This document shows, piece by piece, positions 34,561 to 45,796 of a DNA stretch of 64,000 nucleotides. The position numbers and the translations under genes were made by a program. The notes beneath the pieces were generated by a model, which ran no database searches, was not told where the DNA came from, and worked only from the letters and a program-made list of their open reading frames with translations. The DNA lies in contig NC_092322.1 in the NCBI RefSeq assembly GCF_036785885.1, positions 14,902,466 to 14,966,465 of the forward strand, read 5' to 3'. Origin of the DNA: Coffea arabica (Eukaryota > Streptophyta > Magnoliopsida > Gentianales > Rubiaceae). Position 1 is the first letter of the stretch. Every line of letters begins with the position of its first letter.

Positions 34561-35036
34561 ACACAAGTCATGCATGATCAAGGCACAAGTTAAGATCTAG
34601 AGATCAATGGAGTCAAGTAGCATAAAGCTTAGGTAGGGAAAAAATGCAGAGCAGATGAGTATGTTTTGATTTTTTCAAATTTTGTCTTTGGAAAATTCTT
34701 AACATGAGTAAAATAAAGAAAAGAAATGTCGATCTGACCTAGAAGAATAAAGTCGAATGCCCAACTTGCATAAAGATAACCTAACTCTAATAAGATAGTC
34801 ATGTTCTTCATTAATATCCAGACAAAATGGAAGGAGAATTCACCAAAAACACATCCTAGCAACTTTCAGAATGTAATTTCAGCACCAGTATGACTCTAAT
34901 AAAAGAGAACTCTATAAAAAAAATCAAACTGATCTAGGAAACACAAAAAATTGGCATATGAACAAAGACTTCATCAGCAATGCTTCCTATGTGACTTTCG
35001 TGAGATCTTATATCGCCTTACAAAGTAAAGAAAGAT
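34561..35036. other. Degenerate left part of the second subtilase duplicate
   Basis: From about 34940 to the copia insertion at 35042 the sequence aligns with 33155-33240 (shared TTGGCA, GAACAAAGAC, TGCTT, ACTTTC and GAGA blocks), i.e. the 5' end of the minus-strand subtilase remnant. Further left nothing clear remains. Confidence 0.5.
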
Positions 35037-35041
35037 ATTTG

Positions 35042-35626
35042 TGTTGAAAAGTTGTAGTAAATAAGAAATCTAAACTAGACAAATATAGAGACTTTGAGGC
35101 ATGAAAGCACTTTCCTTAAGATGTTATTTGTCTCTATGTTAGACAAATTACCTCTAGCATACAACAAAGTCTAAGAACTATCAAATGAAAGGAAAAAAGT
35201 GATTTAATTCTGTCAAAATCCTACTATTTAAAAGAATTGAAGCACCTATCCAAGGGACTATCAGAGGATGCAATCCTTATTGAATAAGTGTATAGGTAGT
35301 TAACCAATTAACAAATATGTCTACTAAATATAACCGTCATTAACTACCTCTAACCCCCTATCCTAATCAGAAAGCCCCAAGTGCCCAAGTGCCCTTGTCA
35401 AGATTTTATATATCTTTCAATTCATATTCAAGTATATGAGCATATTCAAGTATATGAGATATAAATTGAAATAACTTTCCCACCAAACTTTTCCTCCAAA
35501 CTAATATTTTGGAACAAGTTTGTAAAGGAAACAAGACAATGATGCATATATAGACAATGAGCACTCTATCCTCTTTTTATGTGGGACAATGAATTTCAAC
35601 ATTCTCATTACAAACTATTACCAGCA
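35042..35626 (-). repeat. 3' LTR of the copia element
   Basis: Matches 40153-40717 along its length with scattered substitutions and indels. It carries an extra tandem copy of CATATTCAAGTATATGAG (around 35425-35460) that the other LTR lacks, explaining most of the 20-bp length difference. Confidence 0.92.
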
Positions 35627-36173
35627 ATCCCCCACTTAGTTTGTAATGAAATTAAATCAGCACTCATATTATCTTGCATAGAGAAAGGTGATTGTGAACT
35701 TAAACCCTTCTCTTAGTGTAAATATTTCACTTATTCTAACAAGTTATGGTAGCTACGTTGCTTAAACCATAATTTTAAAGTTAAAACAAAAATAGCACAC
35801 ACAAGATTATATCCCTTTCGGAAAATAGTTCACAAAATAATTTTAGCACTTTTACCGGTCGTGTGCTCCATCCTAGATTCATGATCATTTACAAAAGAAA
35901 ACCTACACTTTTGTTAGGAGCGGCACCACTCCCATGATCATATAGGTGAAGCACATTTCAAGCCTTTATTACCAAGGTACTATGAAACCATATTTAACTT
36001 CATTAAGAGTATAATACTCAGCCTCTTAAGTATCAAATTGCACTAGTACCTTGGAATGATATAATACAATTTCTAGTGCTCACAACCACCTATTAGTAAC
36101 TTGTTATTACCATTTAAATCTTTCATCTAGTGTTAGTACCAGACGAGAAGTTGGGTTACCATTACTAGTGGTT

Positions 36174-37642
36174 CTAGACAACGGGTTTTAACCACATTCC
36201 TAATGACGTTGCTTTCACTACATCTCTTGAGAGAGCTTTAGTGAATGGATCCGCCAAGTTGTTGAATGATCTAACATACACTACTGTGACTATGTCATCA
36301 TTCAATAATTCTCTGACATATTCATGTCTTAGACTTGTATGTTTGGATTTGCCGTTATATATTCTATTTAACGCTCTAGACATAGTGGCTTCGCTGTCAC
36401 AATGCAAAGAAATGGCTGGAATTGGTTTTGGCCACAACTCAATGTCTAACAATAAATTTCTTAGCCATTCGGCCTCTTTGCATGCAACTGCTAAGGCTAC
36501 AAATTCCGCCTCCGTGATGGAATGAGTAATGACGGCTTGTTTCTTTGATACCCAAGAAATAGCTCCTCAACCCAATGTAAAAATCCATCCAGAAGTAGAC
36601 ACATTGTCACATACATTGGTTACCCAATTTGCATCAGAATAACCTTCAAGTGCAATTGGAAATTTGTTATAGGAAAGCTCTAAATCTTTTGTCCTTTTAA
36701 GATATTCGAGTACTCTACCTATAGCTTTCCAATGTTCTATACCAGGATTTTTAGTGTACCTAGCGAGTCTACAAACTGCATATGAAATATTTGGCCTAGT
36801 ACAATGCAGAGCATACATTAGGCTACCAATTGCATTAGCATACTCTAATTGAGCAACTGGCTTTCTAGAATTTTCAAACAGCTTAAAGTTAGGATCATAA
36901 GGAGTGCTTGTTTCTTTCACCTTCAAATGTTGATACTTGTTCAAAACTTTCTCAACATAATGAGATTGACTTAAAGAATAGCCCGCACTATGTTTCTTAA
37001 CTTTAATTCCTAAGATAGCATCTACTTCTCTAAGATCTTTCATATTGAATATAGAAGATAAATACTTCTTAGTTTCTTCAACGCCTTTGTAATTAGTACC
37101 AACAATTAGCATGTCATCCGCATATAGAAAGATTATCACACCATACTCTCTAGTAAACTTGGAATAAATGCACTTATCAGCATTATTATATTTAAAACCA
37201 TTAGAGAGTATAGCAGATTCAAACTTTTAATGCCACTGTTTAGGTGCTTGCTTTAAACCTTACAAAAATCTTATCAGTTTGCAAACTTTCTTTTCATTTT
37301 CAAGAAGAACAAAACCTTCCGGTTAATCCATATACATTTCTTCATTTAAGTCGCCATTTAAAAAAGCCGTTTTTACATCCATCTGATGTACACACAAATC
37401 AAACATTGAAGCTAATGCTAATAGTACTCTTATAGATATAATTCTGGCCACTGGTGCATAAGTATAAAAATAATCGATTCCCTTTTTTTACCTAATCCTT
37501 TTGCTACTAATCTTGCCTTAAAAGTTTGTACAGATCCATCAGTAGCGTATTTCTTTCGAAATACCCCCTTACAGCCAATTGGCTTAGAATCCGGAGGCAA
37601 ATCAACTAGGATCCAAGTATGATTACTCAATAATAAACCCAT
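36174..37642 (-). pseudogene. copia reverse transcriptase and RNase H, broken
   Basis: Minus strand. 37642-37430 holds the start of the RT (PPDSKPIGCKGVFRKKY, FKARLVAKG). 37139-36567 holds the rest with the catalytic motif LYADDMLIVG and copia-typical blocks SLMYALHCTRP, VCRLARYTKNPG and KRTKDLELSY. 36452-36174 holds the RNase H end (HCDSEATMSRAL, KHTSLRHEYVRELL, NLADPFTKALSRD). Stops and frame changes separate these pieces (for example between 37139 and 37430), so no full enzyme can be made. Confidence 0.9.
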
Positions 37643-37663
37643 TTCATCATTAATTGCCTCTCT

Positions 37664-38758
37664 CTAAAACGACGCATCTCTTGATTTCATAGCTCCACTA
37701 AAAGTTTTAGGGTCATCTTCTACATTTAAGAAGATAGGAATCTTGTCAAGTAGAAATTGTCTATCGTCTTCAACTAAGAAAACAATAGCTTGTGAATCTA
37801 TAAAATCAGAGGATAAATGTTTTTCCTTCCGTTGCCTTTGACTCCTCAATTCACTTGGAATGTCCCTTGCATCCCTTTTATTATTATTAGAGTGTTTAGC
37901 ATTGGAAATGGGCGGTGGCTCTTGGCTTGAATCTGTACTCATTGTCGAATTATAAAGAAATTTATCTTCTAAAAATTCAATATCTCTAGATTCCACAATG
38001 ACGTTAGAATCTAAATCTAGCAACTGATATGCTTGTGAATTTTCAGCATAGTCTACAAACACACTTTTAAGTGCTTGAGGTCCCAATTTAGGTCTTTTAT
38101 GATCAAGGACTCTATAAAAGGCTATACAACCCCAAACTCGAAAATACTTCAAGTTTGATTTTCTACCTTTCCATAATTCATATAGTGATACCTTGGATTT
38201 AAGCGAAGATACTCAATTATGTATATGATAAGCAGCCAGTAAAGCCTTTCCCCACAAATGTTTAGGCAATCCAGAACTTATAATCATGGCATTAACCATA
38301 TTTTCTAAAGTCCTATTTTTTCTTTCTACCAAACCATTTTGTTGCAGAGTATCAGGTGCACTAGTTTGGTGTATAATCCTATTTTTTTCATAAAATTGAG
38401 AAAAATTAGTAGGGAAATATTCCCCACCGCTATCACTTCTCAAAATTTTAATTTTCTTTCCTTGTTGATTTTCCATAAGATTTTTGTAACACTTAAACAT
38501 ATGAAATGACTTATCTTTCGTTTTTACCAAGTAAACATACACATATCTTGAATAATCATCAATAAATATGATGAAATACCTATTTCCTCCTCTTGTTAGA
38601 AATCCATTTAATTCACAAATGTCAGAATGAGCAAGATGTAACAACTCATTGTTTCTTTCTACTTTAGAAAAAGGTAATCTGGTCATTTTTGCTTGTATGC
38701 ATATTTCACATCCTTTTTCAATGTTATCTTTGAACGAAATCAGCCCATATTTAGACAA
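37664..38758 (-). pseudogene. copia integrase, broken
   Basis: Minus strand. 38758-38213 carries the end of the zinc-binding region (CEICIQAKMTRLPFSK) and the catalytic core with its acidic residues visible: HSDICELNG, IDDYSRYVYVYL, RSDSGGEYF and NGLVERKNRTL. 38152-37664 carries the C-terminal part (YFRVWGCIAFYRV, GPQALKSVFVDYAENSQAYQLLD). A stop and frame change near 38153-38212 separates them. Confidence 0.9.
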
Positions 38759-39235
38759 AAATTACAAAGTTTTATGATTAACATGTGCTAATCTACCATG
38801 CCAAAGAGAATATGAAGCATCGACAGAATACACAGAAACATTATCTTTATTGATACATAGCTTGAACATTCCATCACAAGAGTATCCCTTGCCTACAAAT
38901 ACACCATTCATAGAGAAGATAACCTTATTAGACTCTAGTATAGCCTTTTAGCCCCTTTTTGTTTAAGGCATCAGCCGACACAAGATTTTTCCTAATTTCT
39001 GGAACATGAAATACATTGACCAATATAAGTTTCTTTCCAGAAGTAAACTGCAAGTCTACACTTTTTTTGCTGTATTATGGTTTTCCATCAATACTTCATG
39101 ACCATCAGGAACTTCTTCATAAGTCTTGAACTGGGACTTATCATTACAAACATGTACGGTGGCACTAGAATCATACCACCAGTCACACGATTTGGTTGCA
39201 GCAGCCACATGCAACTCAGAAATCATGCCAATGTT
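38759..39235 (-). pseudogene. copia protease region, degraded
   Basis: Minus strand. Reads WWYDSSATVHVCNDKSQFKT and EVPDGHEVLMENHNTAK before a stop. The active-site motif, normally D-S-G-A in copia proteases, reads D-S-S-A here (about 39162-39173). Pieces related to the connector before the integrase follow with frame changes. Confidence 0.75.
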
Positions 39236-40129
39236 CTAATGTGAAACCATTGCAACAATCTCAGCAACTTCTTGTTCAACCAGATTTGCATTTTTGGCAT
39301 CGTCTTTCTTTTGATTTTTGTTGCTATCTGCCTTACATTCACGCTTGTAATGTCCCTTCTTGCCACACTTATAGCAGACTCTATTCTTCTTCTTATCCTT
39401 GGATGTACTTGCTTCTGGAGACTTTCTTTTGAAACCAGAAAATTTCTGTGAATTCTTCTCACTTAAAGCATTCACTTTGACATCAGATTCTATTTGCTTC
39501 TTTTGAAAATTTCTGGTATCTTCTTCAATACGCAAATGTTTCAAAATCTGATCTATAGTGAATATTTCAGTAGTATGGAACAACTTTTTCTTATAATCAT
39601 TCCAACTAGTTGGAAGTTTGACTATTATTGCTCCAACTTGCAAAAATTCAGATATCTCTACTTTCAAATCATGTAACTTAGACACAATCACTTGGAGATC
39701 ATGAATCTGATCCATAAGAGAAGAATTCTTAGTGATACGAAAATCAAAATATTGCATAATTAGAAATTTGTCTGCACCTTGTTTCATCGTATTATACTTG
39801 TACTCCAGCGCATTCCAGATTTCCTTTGGTGACTTGACTGCAGTATACAGATCATACAAGCGGTCAGAAAGAGTATTCATGATGTGTCATCTGCACAGCA
39901 ACTCGTCCTCTGCGCGTTTTTTGCATTGTGCCTTGACTTCATCAGAACCATTATTTTTAGGCGTTGGAATTTCAGGAAGTGAAGGATCCAGAACATAAGC
40001 AATCTTCAAAGCCATTAGGAAAAATATTATCTTATCCTTCCAACGGGAGAAGTTAGTGCCGTCAAATTTGTCCAACTTGACGAAAACCTGATTCATCACT
40101 TTGAAAGTGAATTCAGAACTGGACTCCAT
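39236..40129 (-). pseudogene. copia gag with zinc knuckle, one in-frame stop
   Basis: Minus strand, ATG at 40127-40129. The N-terminal part reads KLDKFDGTNFSRWKDKI, the typical copia gag opening. A single in-frame TGA at 39887-39889 interrupts the otherwise continuous frame. The C-terminal part has a CCHC zinc knuckle (CYKCGKKGHYKREC) in a Lys-rich context and ends at 39236. Confidence 0.88.
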
Positions 40130-40152
40130 TGTTGATAATAACACCTTAAGAT

Positions 40153-40717
40153 TGTTGAAAAGTTGTAGTAAGTAAGAAATTTAAACTAGACAATACAGAG
40201 ACTTTGAACGTGAAAGCACTTTTTCTTAAGGTGTTATTTGCCTCTGTGTTAGACAAACTATCTCTAGGATACAACAAAATTTAAGAACTATCAAATGAAA
40301 GGAAAAAATAATTTAATTCTGTCAAAATTCTACTATTTAAAAGAATTGAAATACCTATCCAGGGGAGTATCAGAGGATGCAATTCTTATTGAATAGGTGT
40401 ATAGGTAGTTAACCAATTAACAGATATGTCTGCTAAATGTAACCGTCATTAACTACCTCTAACGCCCTATCCTAATCAGAAAGCCCCATGTGCTCAAGTG
40501 CCCTTGTCAAGATTTTATATATCTTTCAATTCATATTCAAGTATATAAGATATAAATTAAAATAACTTTTCCACCAAACTTTCCCTCCAAACTAATATTT
40601 TGGAACAAGTTTGTAAAGGAAACAAGACAATAATACATATATAGACAATGAGCACTCTATCCTCTTTCAATATGGAACAATGAACTTCAACATTTTCATT
40701 ACAAACTATTACCAACA
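40153..40717 (-). repeat. 5' LTR of the copia element
   Basis: Full-length match to 35042-35626. On the coding (minus) strand it begins TGTTGGTAATAG and ends CTTTTCAACA. Confidence 0.92.
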
Positions 40718-41269
40718 ATTTGAACATATTCTAATTCTACGCTATTAACTTTTAAGGAAATAACTATTTTGGTCTATTATCTTTAAGGTTGCAGCAAATC
40801 TAATTTTCTATATATTAGTATCTATCAATTTATTCTCTTATCTCTTAAAATAAAGCAAAGTAGGACTTCAAATAGAAAATTAGAGAGCCCTAATGGTACT
40901 TATCATGTGCAGGTATGTGTATGGACCATTTTAAAATAATAATTTTGGTTCCTTATTTTTTAAGTTGTGGTCAATTTAGTCCCTTAATGTCACTACTTAC
41001 TAATTTAATTCCTCATTTTTATAAAATAAAGTTAATGGAGGATTTCTAATGAAAAAGTGATAAATTCTAACAAATGTAGTTATCTCACAAGAAGTTCAGG
41101 GCACGTGCACAGTATGTGCACATATCGTGATAAAAGGATTAGAAAGCTATCTATATCCAAAAAAGTCCAAATTGTATCATGTTATATGATACATATTAAC
41201 TGGCATTGCGACTATAAAATGAACTCAATACAAGCTCTTCAACAAAACCAAGTGAAGAATATCCTATTT

Positions 41270-44150
41270 CTACAAACATTAGATATAGCTTAACCACAAA
41301 AAGAAGTCTAACTCTTGAATGCGGTGCCAATACTTTTGGCTAAGTTAATGACATAGCAGCTGGAATAGCACGACTAGCTCATTTAGTCTTGTATCAAGCT
41401 TGTAAGGATGATGCATGTGAGGAATCGTCACAACTAGGAAAACTATTATTGTAGATGGGTGCAAATGGTATTGCAATCGATGTTTTTGGGCAATTCCAAA
41501 AGGGATTATTGTCGATTGTGCAACTGGTGATAAAAGACCATTACATGATACAATGAATTTTGACTATGGGTGCAAGTACCATAGACTGCAGTATAAGGGC
41601 AACAACTATGCTAGGTAACAATGCATGCTTTGATCATGTATTAGTCTTTCAACCCAAGGCTTTTCTAAGTACATTGTTGCCCCTAGCACATCTAGCAATT
41701 GGAAAAATATGACCCCAACATATTGAATAAGACTTTTGTTGCTAGTAAGGTGGTTTTATGTGAAATTGATGGATTCTTTGAAACATTTGACTTAGGACAG
41801 ACTATGAGAGATGCAAGTGGAAGCTGCTATAATAGTGACAAATAGAGATGCATATAGGTGTTAAATCTCACCTCCCCACAACTAAGGTGAATTTTGCTTA
41901 TAGAGAAGCAACAAAGGCATACATAAACCCTTTATGTACATCCACTGCCACCATAGTGTTCCAAGGAGCGATTACAAGAGTAAAATATGCTTCTATAGCT
42001 GCACTTTTCTCCTCAAGAGGCCTAAGCTTGACAAGCGTTGATAGGGTATTAATTGTTGGTTATTTTATTGTTAATTTTTCCTTTATCCTTGCCAAATATT
42101 GTTTTAATTATTAATATTTACTTATATTTGGTATTTGGATTTAATTTCAGGAAATGGAAGTGAAACGTGCTAAAAAGAAGAAACCATATTGAGAAAAAGA
42201 CTCCAAGCGTGGGAGATTTTCCACGAGCCTGGCCCACGTTGTACTGGAACCGGATTGCGCTTCCTTTTTGCTAATTAGGAGTGTTTTGGAGTATTAAAGT
42301 TTTTGACTATCAAGAGGAAAGTAAAAAGGAGGACTTCGGAGGACTGGACTACAGGGGATGGACTCTTTTCTCAATTGCGTGGGAACCATGGAGATAAGAA
42401 GCATGAGTCATTTGGGCTCTTGGAAAGAAACGTACAGAGGCTTGTGAAATGGAATTGGACTCTCAATTCATGCGGGGACCACGGGACTAGATAGCATTGG
42501 TATCTTTGGCTTTAAAAGAGAAAAGGGATGTACAAAGAGTTTTTATCACTAGTTTAGGGAGTTTTTAGTATAGTTTTAGTTTTCTTTTCTTTCTTGGTTT
42601 CTTTGATGGCCTGGACCTCAGTTAAATTACGGGAAGATTTTCTCATGAGGCGTGGCTAAGTTTCTCATCTAGTCGAAGGTCAATTTGAGGACTCGATTCA
42701 GAACATCTGTGAGATCTAATTATTTTACTTATTTCTTTTATTTATGGGTATTTGTGCGTTTCCTGATTTAATTGCTTATGCTTGTTATGTTATTTGAATG
42801 TCACGGGCCCGATATTCGAATTAACTTAATGATCTAATGCCAAATTAATTGATTGAATCCGTAATTGTTCAATTGATTAACACCAGTGGCGACTAGCGTG
42901 ATTGGTTTCATGTTAAGGAAACGTATGATCTAATTTAAACAAACCCTCGTAGCGTGTGTGTTAGTTAGGGTTGGGTTTTTCTAATTTTTAATGCAATCGA
43001 GTAATTAAATCCTACGGTCGTACCTAGGGTTATTTCTTGGTTAGAGAAATAGTTAACGGTCGTACCTTAACTATCAAAAAATTAAGGAAAGACTGGTTGT
43101 TCATCGCGTGTATGGCAACTATAACCAATCTAGTAATGAGTAATTGAATTATCTTTGCATCGATGATCAGTTGAATGGACCGTGTCTGAAAAGTTGCACC
43201 TTTGGTTAGAGTCGTATTGATTATTGATTAATTTTTGTTTATTTCTAGTAGTTGTTTCTTTAGTTAGTTAATTAGTTATTTTATATTTTCCAAAAAATCC
43301 CCCATGCGTTGAACTCTAGAAGAAACGAATTATCCCCAATCCCTGTGAATTCGACCCTACTCACCGCTATATATAGAATTTGTATTTTTCTTGAGTAGGT
43401 AATTATTATTGCACAGGTTCGGCTCCTGTCAAGCGTCGGGATTTTTAAACCTGGTCTCGTTGGCTTAGGTGTCATCATTCTTGCTGCCTGGCCTTCCTCT
43501 ATGGATAACAACACAAATTCAATAGCCCCATTCAACCTAAAATCTCAATGTCAATACCTCACCTGAGTGGCATTGTAGCCTTAATACGAAGTTTGTCTCC
43601 TAATTGGTCACTTGCTGCTATTAAATCTACTACTATGACCAGTGCTGACTTCTTGAACCATAACGAGAGCCTTATCCTTGATGAAATGATGCTTCTTGTG
43701 AATTTATTCACAATCGGTGCTAGATATGTAAATCTAGTAAGAGCTGCTGACCCTGGATTAATTTATGACATCTATCCTGATGATTATGTTTAGTACCTAT
43801 GTGATTAGACAACACAGATGATCAAATAATGTTCATTACACAGCACTATATCATATGTGCAAATATTTACTTCTTCTTTGAATTCAATTATCCTTTCTTT
43901 TCTGTTCAACTGGGGTTTGATACTCAGACATGCAGAAGAATAGAGACAAATGTGGACAAGGCTTCCCCAATTTATAATAGTATAATCACATTAATCCCAG
44001 GGATTGATGTTTAAATCTATCCAACTATCCTCTAATTCACAAGGATGAACCAAACGATGACACATCAGATCAATTTCGAAAGAACAAAGAGGTTAAAAAA
44101 TGCTAATTACATGCAAGGCTCTATCATCTAGAGCTAGTGTTCGCTGTATT
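41270..44150 (+). pseudogene. Second degenerate subtilisin-like protease copy, split by a solo LTR
   Basis: Plus strand, in two parts: 41270-42038 and 43437-44150. The first matches the remnant at 33781-34560 and continues further (QTMRDASGS; then ATKAYINPLCTSTATIVF of the PA domain and ALFSSRGLSLTS). The second continues exactly where the first stops: GLVGLGVIILAAWPSS, then SMSIPHLSGIVALIRSLSPN (the block carrying the catalytic Ser), AAIKSTTMTSADFLNHNESL, AADPGLIYDIYPDDYV-stop, TCRRIETNVDKASPIYNS, and a last block near 44095-44130 resembling the QG-W tail. Frameshifts and stops are frequent. Unlike the minus-strand copy at 32363-33230 it still has the Ser block. No Asp/His catalytic segment was found. 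Confidence 0.85.
42039..43431 (+). mobile_element. Solo LTR inserted in the subtilase pseudogene (family shared with 45797-47207)
   Basis: A 1393-bp unit beginning TGATAGGG and ending CTCCTGTCA, flanked by the 5-bp duplication AGCGT (42034-42038 and 43432-43436). Removing it restores the subtilase order (ends LSLTS, resumes before GLGVIILAAWP). It shares long blocks with 45797-47207, e.g. CGATCTAATTTAAACAAACC-like and GAAACGAATTATCCCCA-like sequence and the end ATTATTGCACAGG. The 3' end resembles LTR ends that in Ty3-gypsy Tat/Athila-type elements sit just before a TTTTGGCGCC primer site; that is from memory. No internal region remains. Confidence 0.9.
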
Positions 44151-44774
44151 GCCCAAGTTCTAGATGACTTCGACGGTACATAATTGGAGCCTTCTGGTAT
44201 GACACTAATAATGAGAATCACTAGTGGACCTATTTGAGATATAATTTGACATGACTCAGCTGATATTGGCATAGTCAACTTGACAATATCACATATCAGC
44301 TGAAACTTGCTTATTTGCATTGATTCGAATTGGATGCGGATCTAAGCAGAAAAGGACTTTGTACTCAGAGCCTGATCTATGGCATGAATCCACTATTTTG
44401 GGTCAGATCTACGCATGGATCGATGAAAAACAAATCCGTGCAATTCTTCTTTTTCTCTTCCCTTGCTCAATCCATCTTATCCCAAAATGTAGAAGCCATG
44501 TGTCCCACATCAATTAGCATGTTGAATATCACATCTAAAATTATTTCAACAATATAAAGACATTTTAAAATAACTCCAAATCAAGACATTGATTGGGATT
44601 ATTCAACTCCAATGATATTTATTATTGTTATTATTTTTTATTTCAGGAAGTTGTGACCATTGGAATTGATCAAAATATAGAGAAAATACTTATTGAGAAT
44701 ATGGTAGAAATGCTCGCTTCTCCATGTCTTTATATTTTATAGCATTATTTGATGGTTACCTATTTCTTTTATTG
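44151..44774. other. Flank of the subtilase remnant
   Basis: No recognised gene. ORFs at 44093-44320 (-) and 44320-44557 (+) have no motif. Confidence 0.4.
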
Positions 44775-44776
44775 TA

Positions 44777-45210
44777 CTCCCTCCGTCCCATTGAAAGTGT
44801 CATACTTTCCTTTTTGGTCTGTCCCAAAATTAATGTCACTTAACACAATTGGCAATAAAAACTTTCCCCCATTTCCATCTCATGCCCTTAAATATACCAG
44901 ATTCTTTTAAGATTTTGATGGGCCCCAAAAAATTACAAGGATTGCACTTGATATGCGTGAGTTTCACAGCAAATGGAAACAATGGTCGTGCAAGGAACAT
45001 TCCAAAAAAGTGGCTGAAACATTGTTGAAACATCGGTCCCACATGTCTGTCACCACTCCATTATCATTCTAATAGTCAATAAGTTACGCTGCTCCATAGA
45101 AACCGGATAGGGGCATTGCTGGAAGTTACACTAAAATCGTTTGAAATTCAGACACTGTTGAAAATAAATACAACTCCCGAAGTGCGACAATTATTTCGGG
45201 ACGGAGGGAG
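44777..45210. mobile_element. Stowaway-like (Tc1/mariner) MITE
   Basis: The ends CTCCCTCCGTCCC and GGGACGGAGGGAG are perfect inverted repeats, the signature of plant Stowaway elements, and a TA dinucleotide flanks each end (44775-44776 and 45211-45212). The element is 434 bp with no transposase. Confidence 0.93.
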
Positions 45211-45605
45211 TATTGAATTGAACACTATTACTTCTTTCATGTTTTGGATTCTTATTATGCTATTGTGTACTAGGGTTCTTACTGTGTTATATAAGATATA
45301 ATGGTTTTAATCTCGTATTTCAGTTTTGATTTCACATACAATAAGAATAAAATGTACACTTGATAATAAAATTATTTACTTTAAATATTATAGGTCTATG
45401 GCTACAATAGCATTACTTTATTTAAATAATTAGTCAGTATATATATATATATAATATAGGCATTCAGTAAATCTAATTTGATAATTGTGTTTATTATGAA
45501 AATTTTCATTTTTAGTAATTTTTTAAAAATTTTGAAAACTCTTATGTGCTATAATAACTACAAGCATAAATTGATTATGACTATCTTTTTCCTGCACAAC
45601 ACATA

Positions 45606-45697
45606 ATTAGGGATAAGTTGAGTGGTACAAAAGAGAGAGTGTAAGTGAAAGATCCCGGATTTGAGACCTTCCACTTACATTAATTTTAAAAAAAAAT
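45606..45697 (+). repeat. SINE-like short repeat (candidate)
   Basis: GGGATAAGTTGAGTGGTACA, then GTGTAAGTGAAAGATCCCGG, ATTTGAGACC and CTTCCACTTACATTAA, ending in an A-run (about 45689-45697). The central GGATTTGAGACC resembles a Pol III box B, and GATAAGTTGAGTGG could be a degenerate box A. Related to 57541-57632. Confidence 0.4.
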
Positions 45698-45796
45698 GAG
45701 TTAGCTTTACGTTAGGTGCATTGAAATAAACTCTTCAAGTATTTTTTTTTTTTAGTGATGATAAATCGTCAACAATACTTATGCTCTGTGTCAACC

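Larger units (their letters stand above)
35042..40717 (-). mobile_element. Ty1/copia LTR retrotransposon, two LTRs, inactivated
   Basis: The element has LTRs at both ends (35042-35626 and 40153-40717), TGTTG...CA termini and a perfect 5-bp target duplication ATTTG (35037-35041 and 40718-40722). Its genes run on the minus strand in the order gag, protease, integrase, RT, RNase H, which is the copia order. A polypurine tract (AAGTGGGGG on the minus strand, about 35629-35638) abuts the 3' LTR. Only about 23 nt separate the 5' LTR from the gag ATG, and the usual initiator-Met tRNA primer site (TGGTATCAGAGC) is not seen there. Coding regions carry stops and frameshifts and the LTRs differ at many positions, so it is an old, dead copy. 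Confidence 0.95.
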
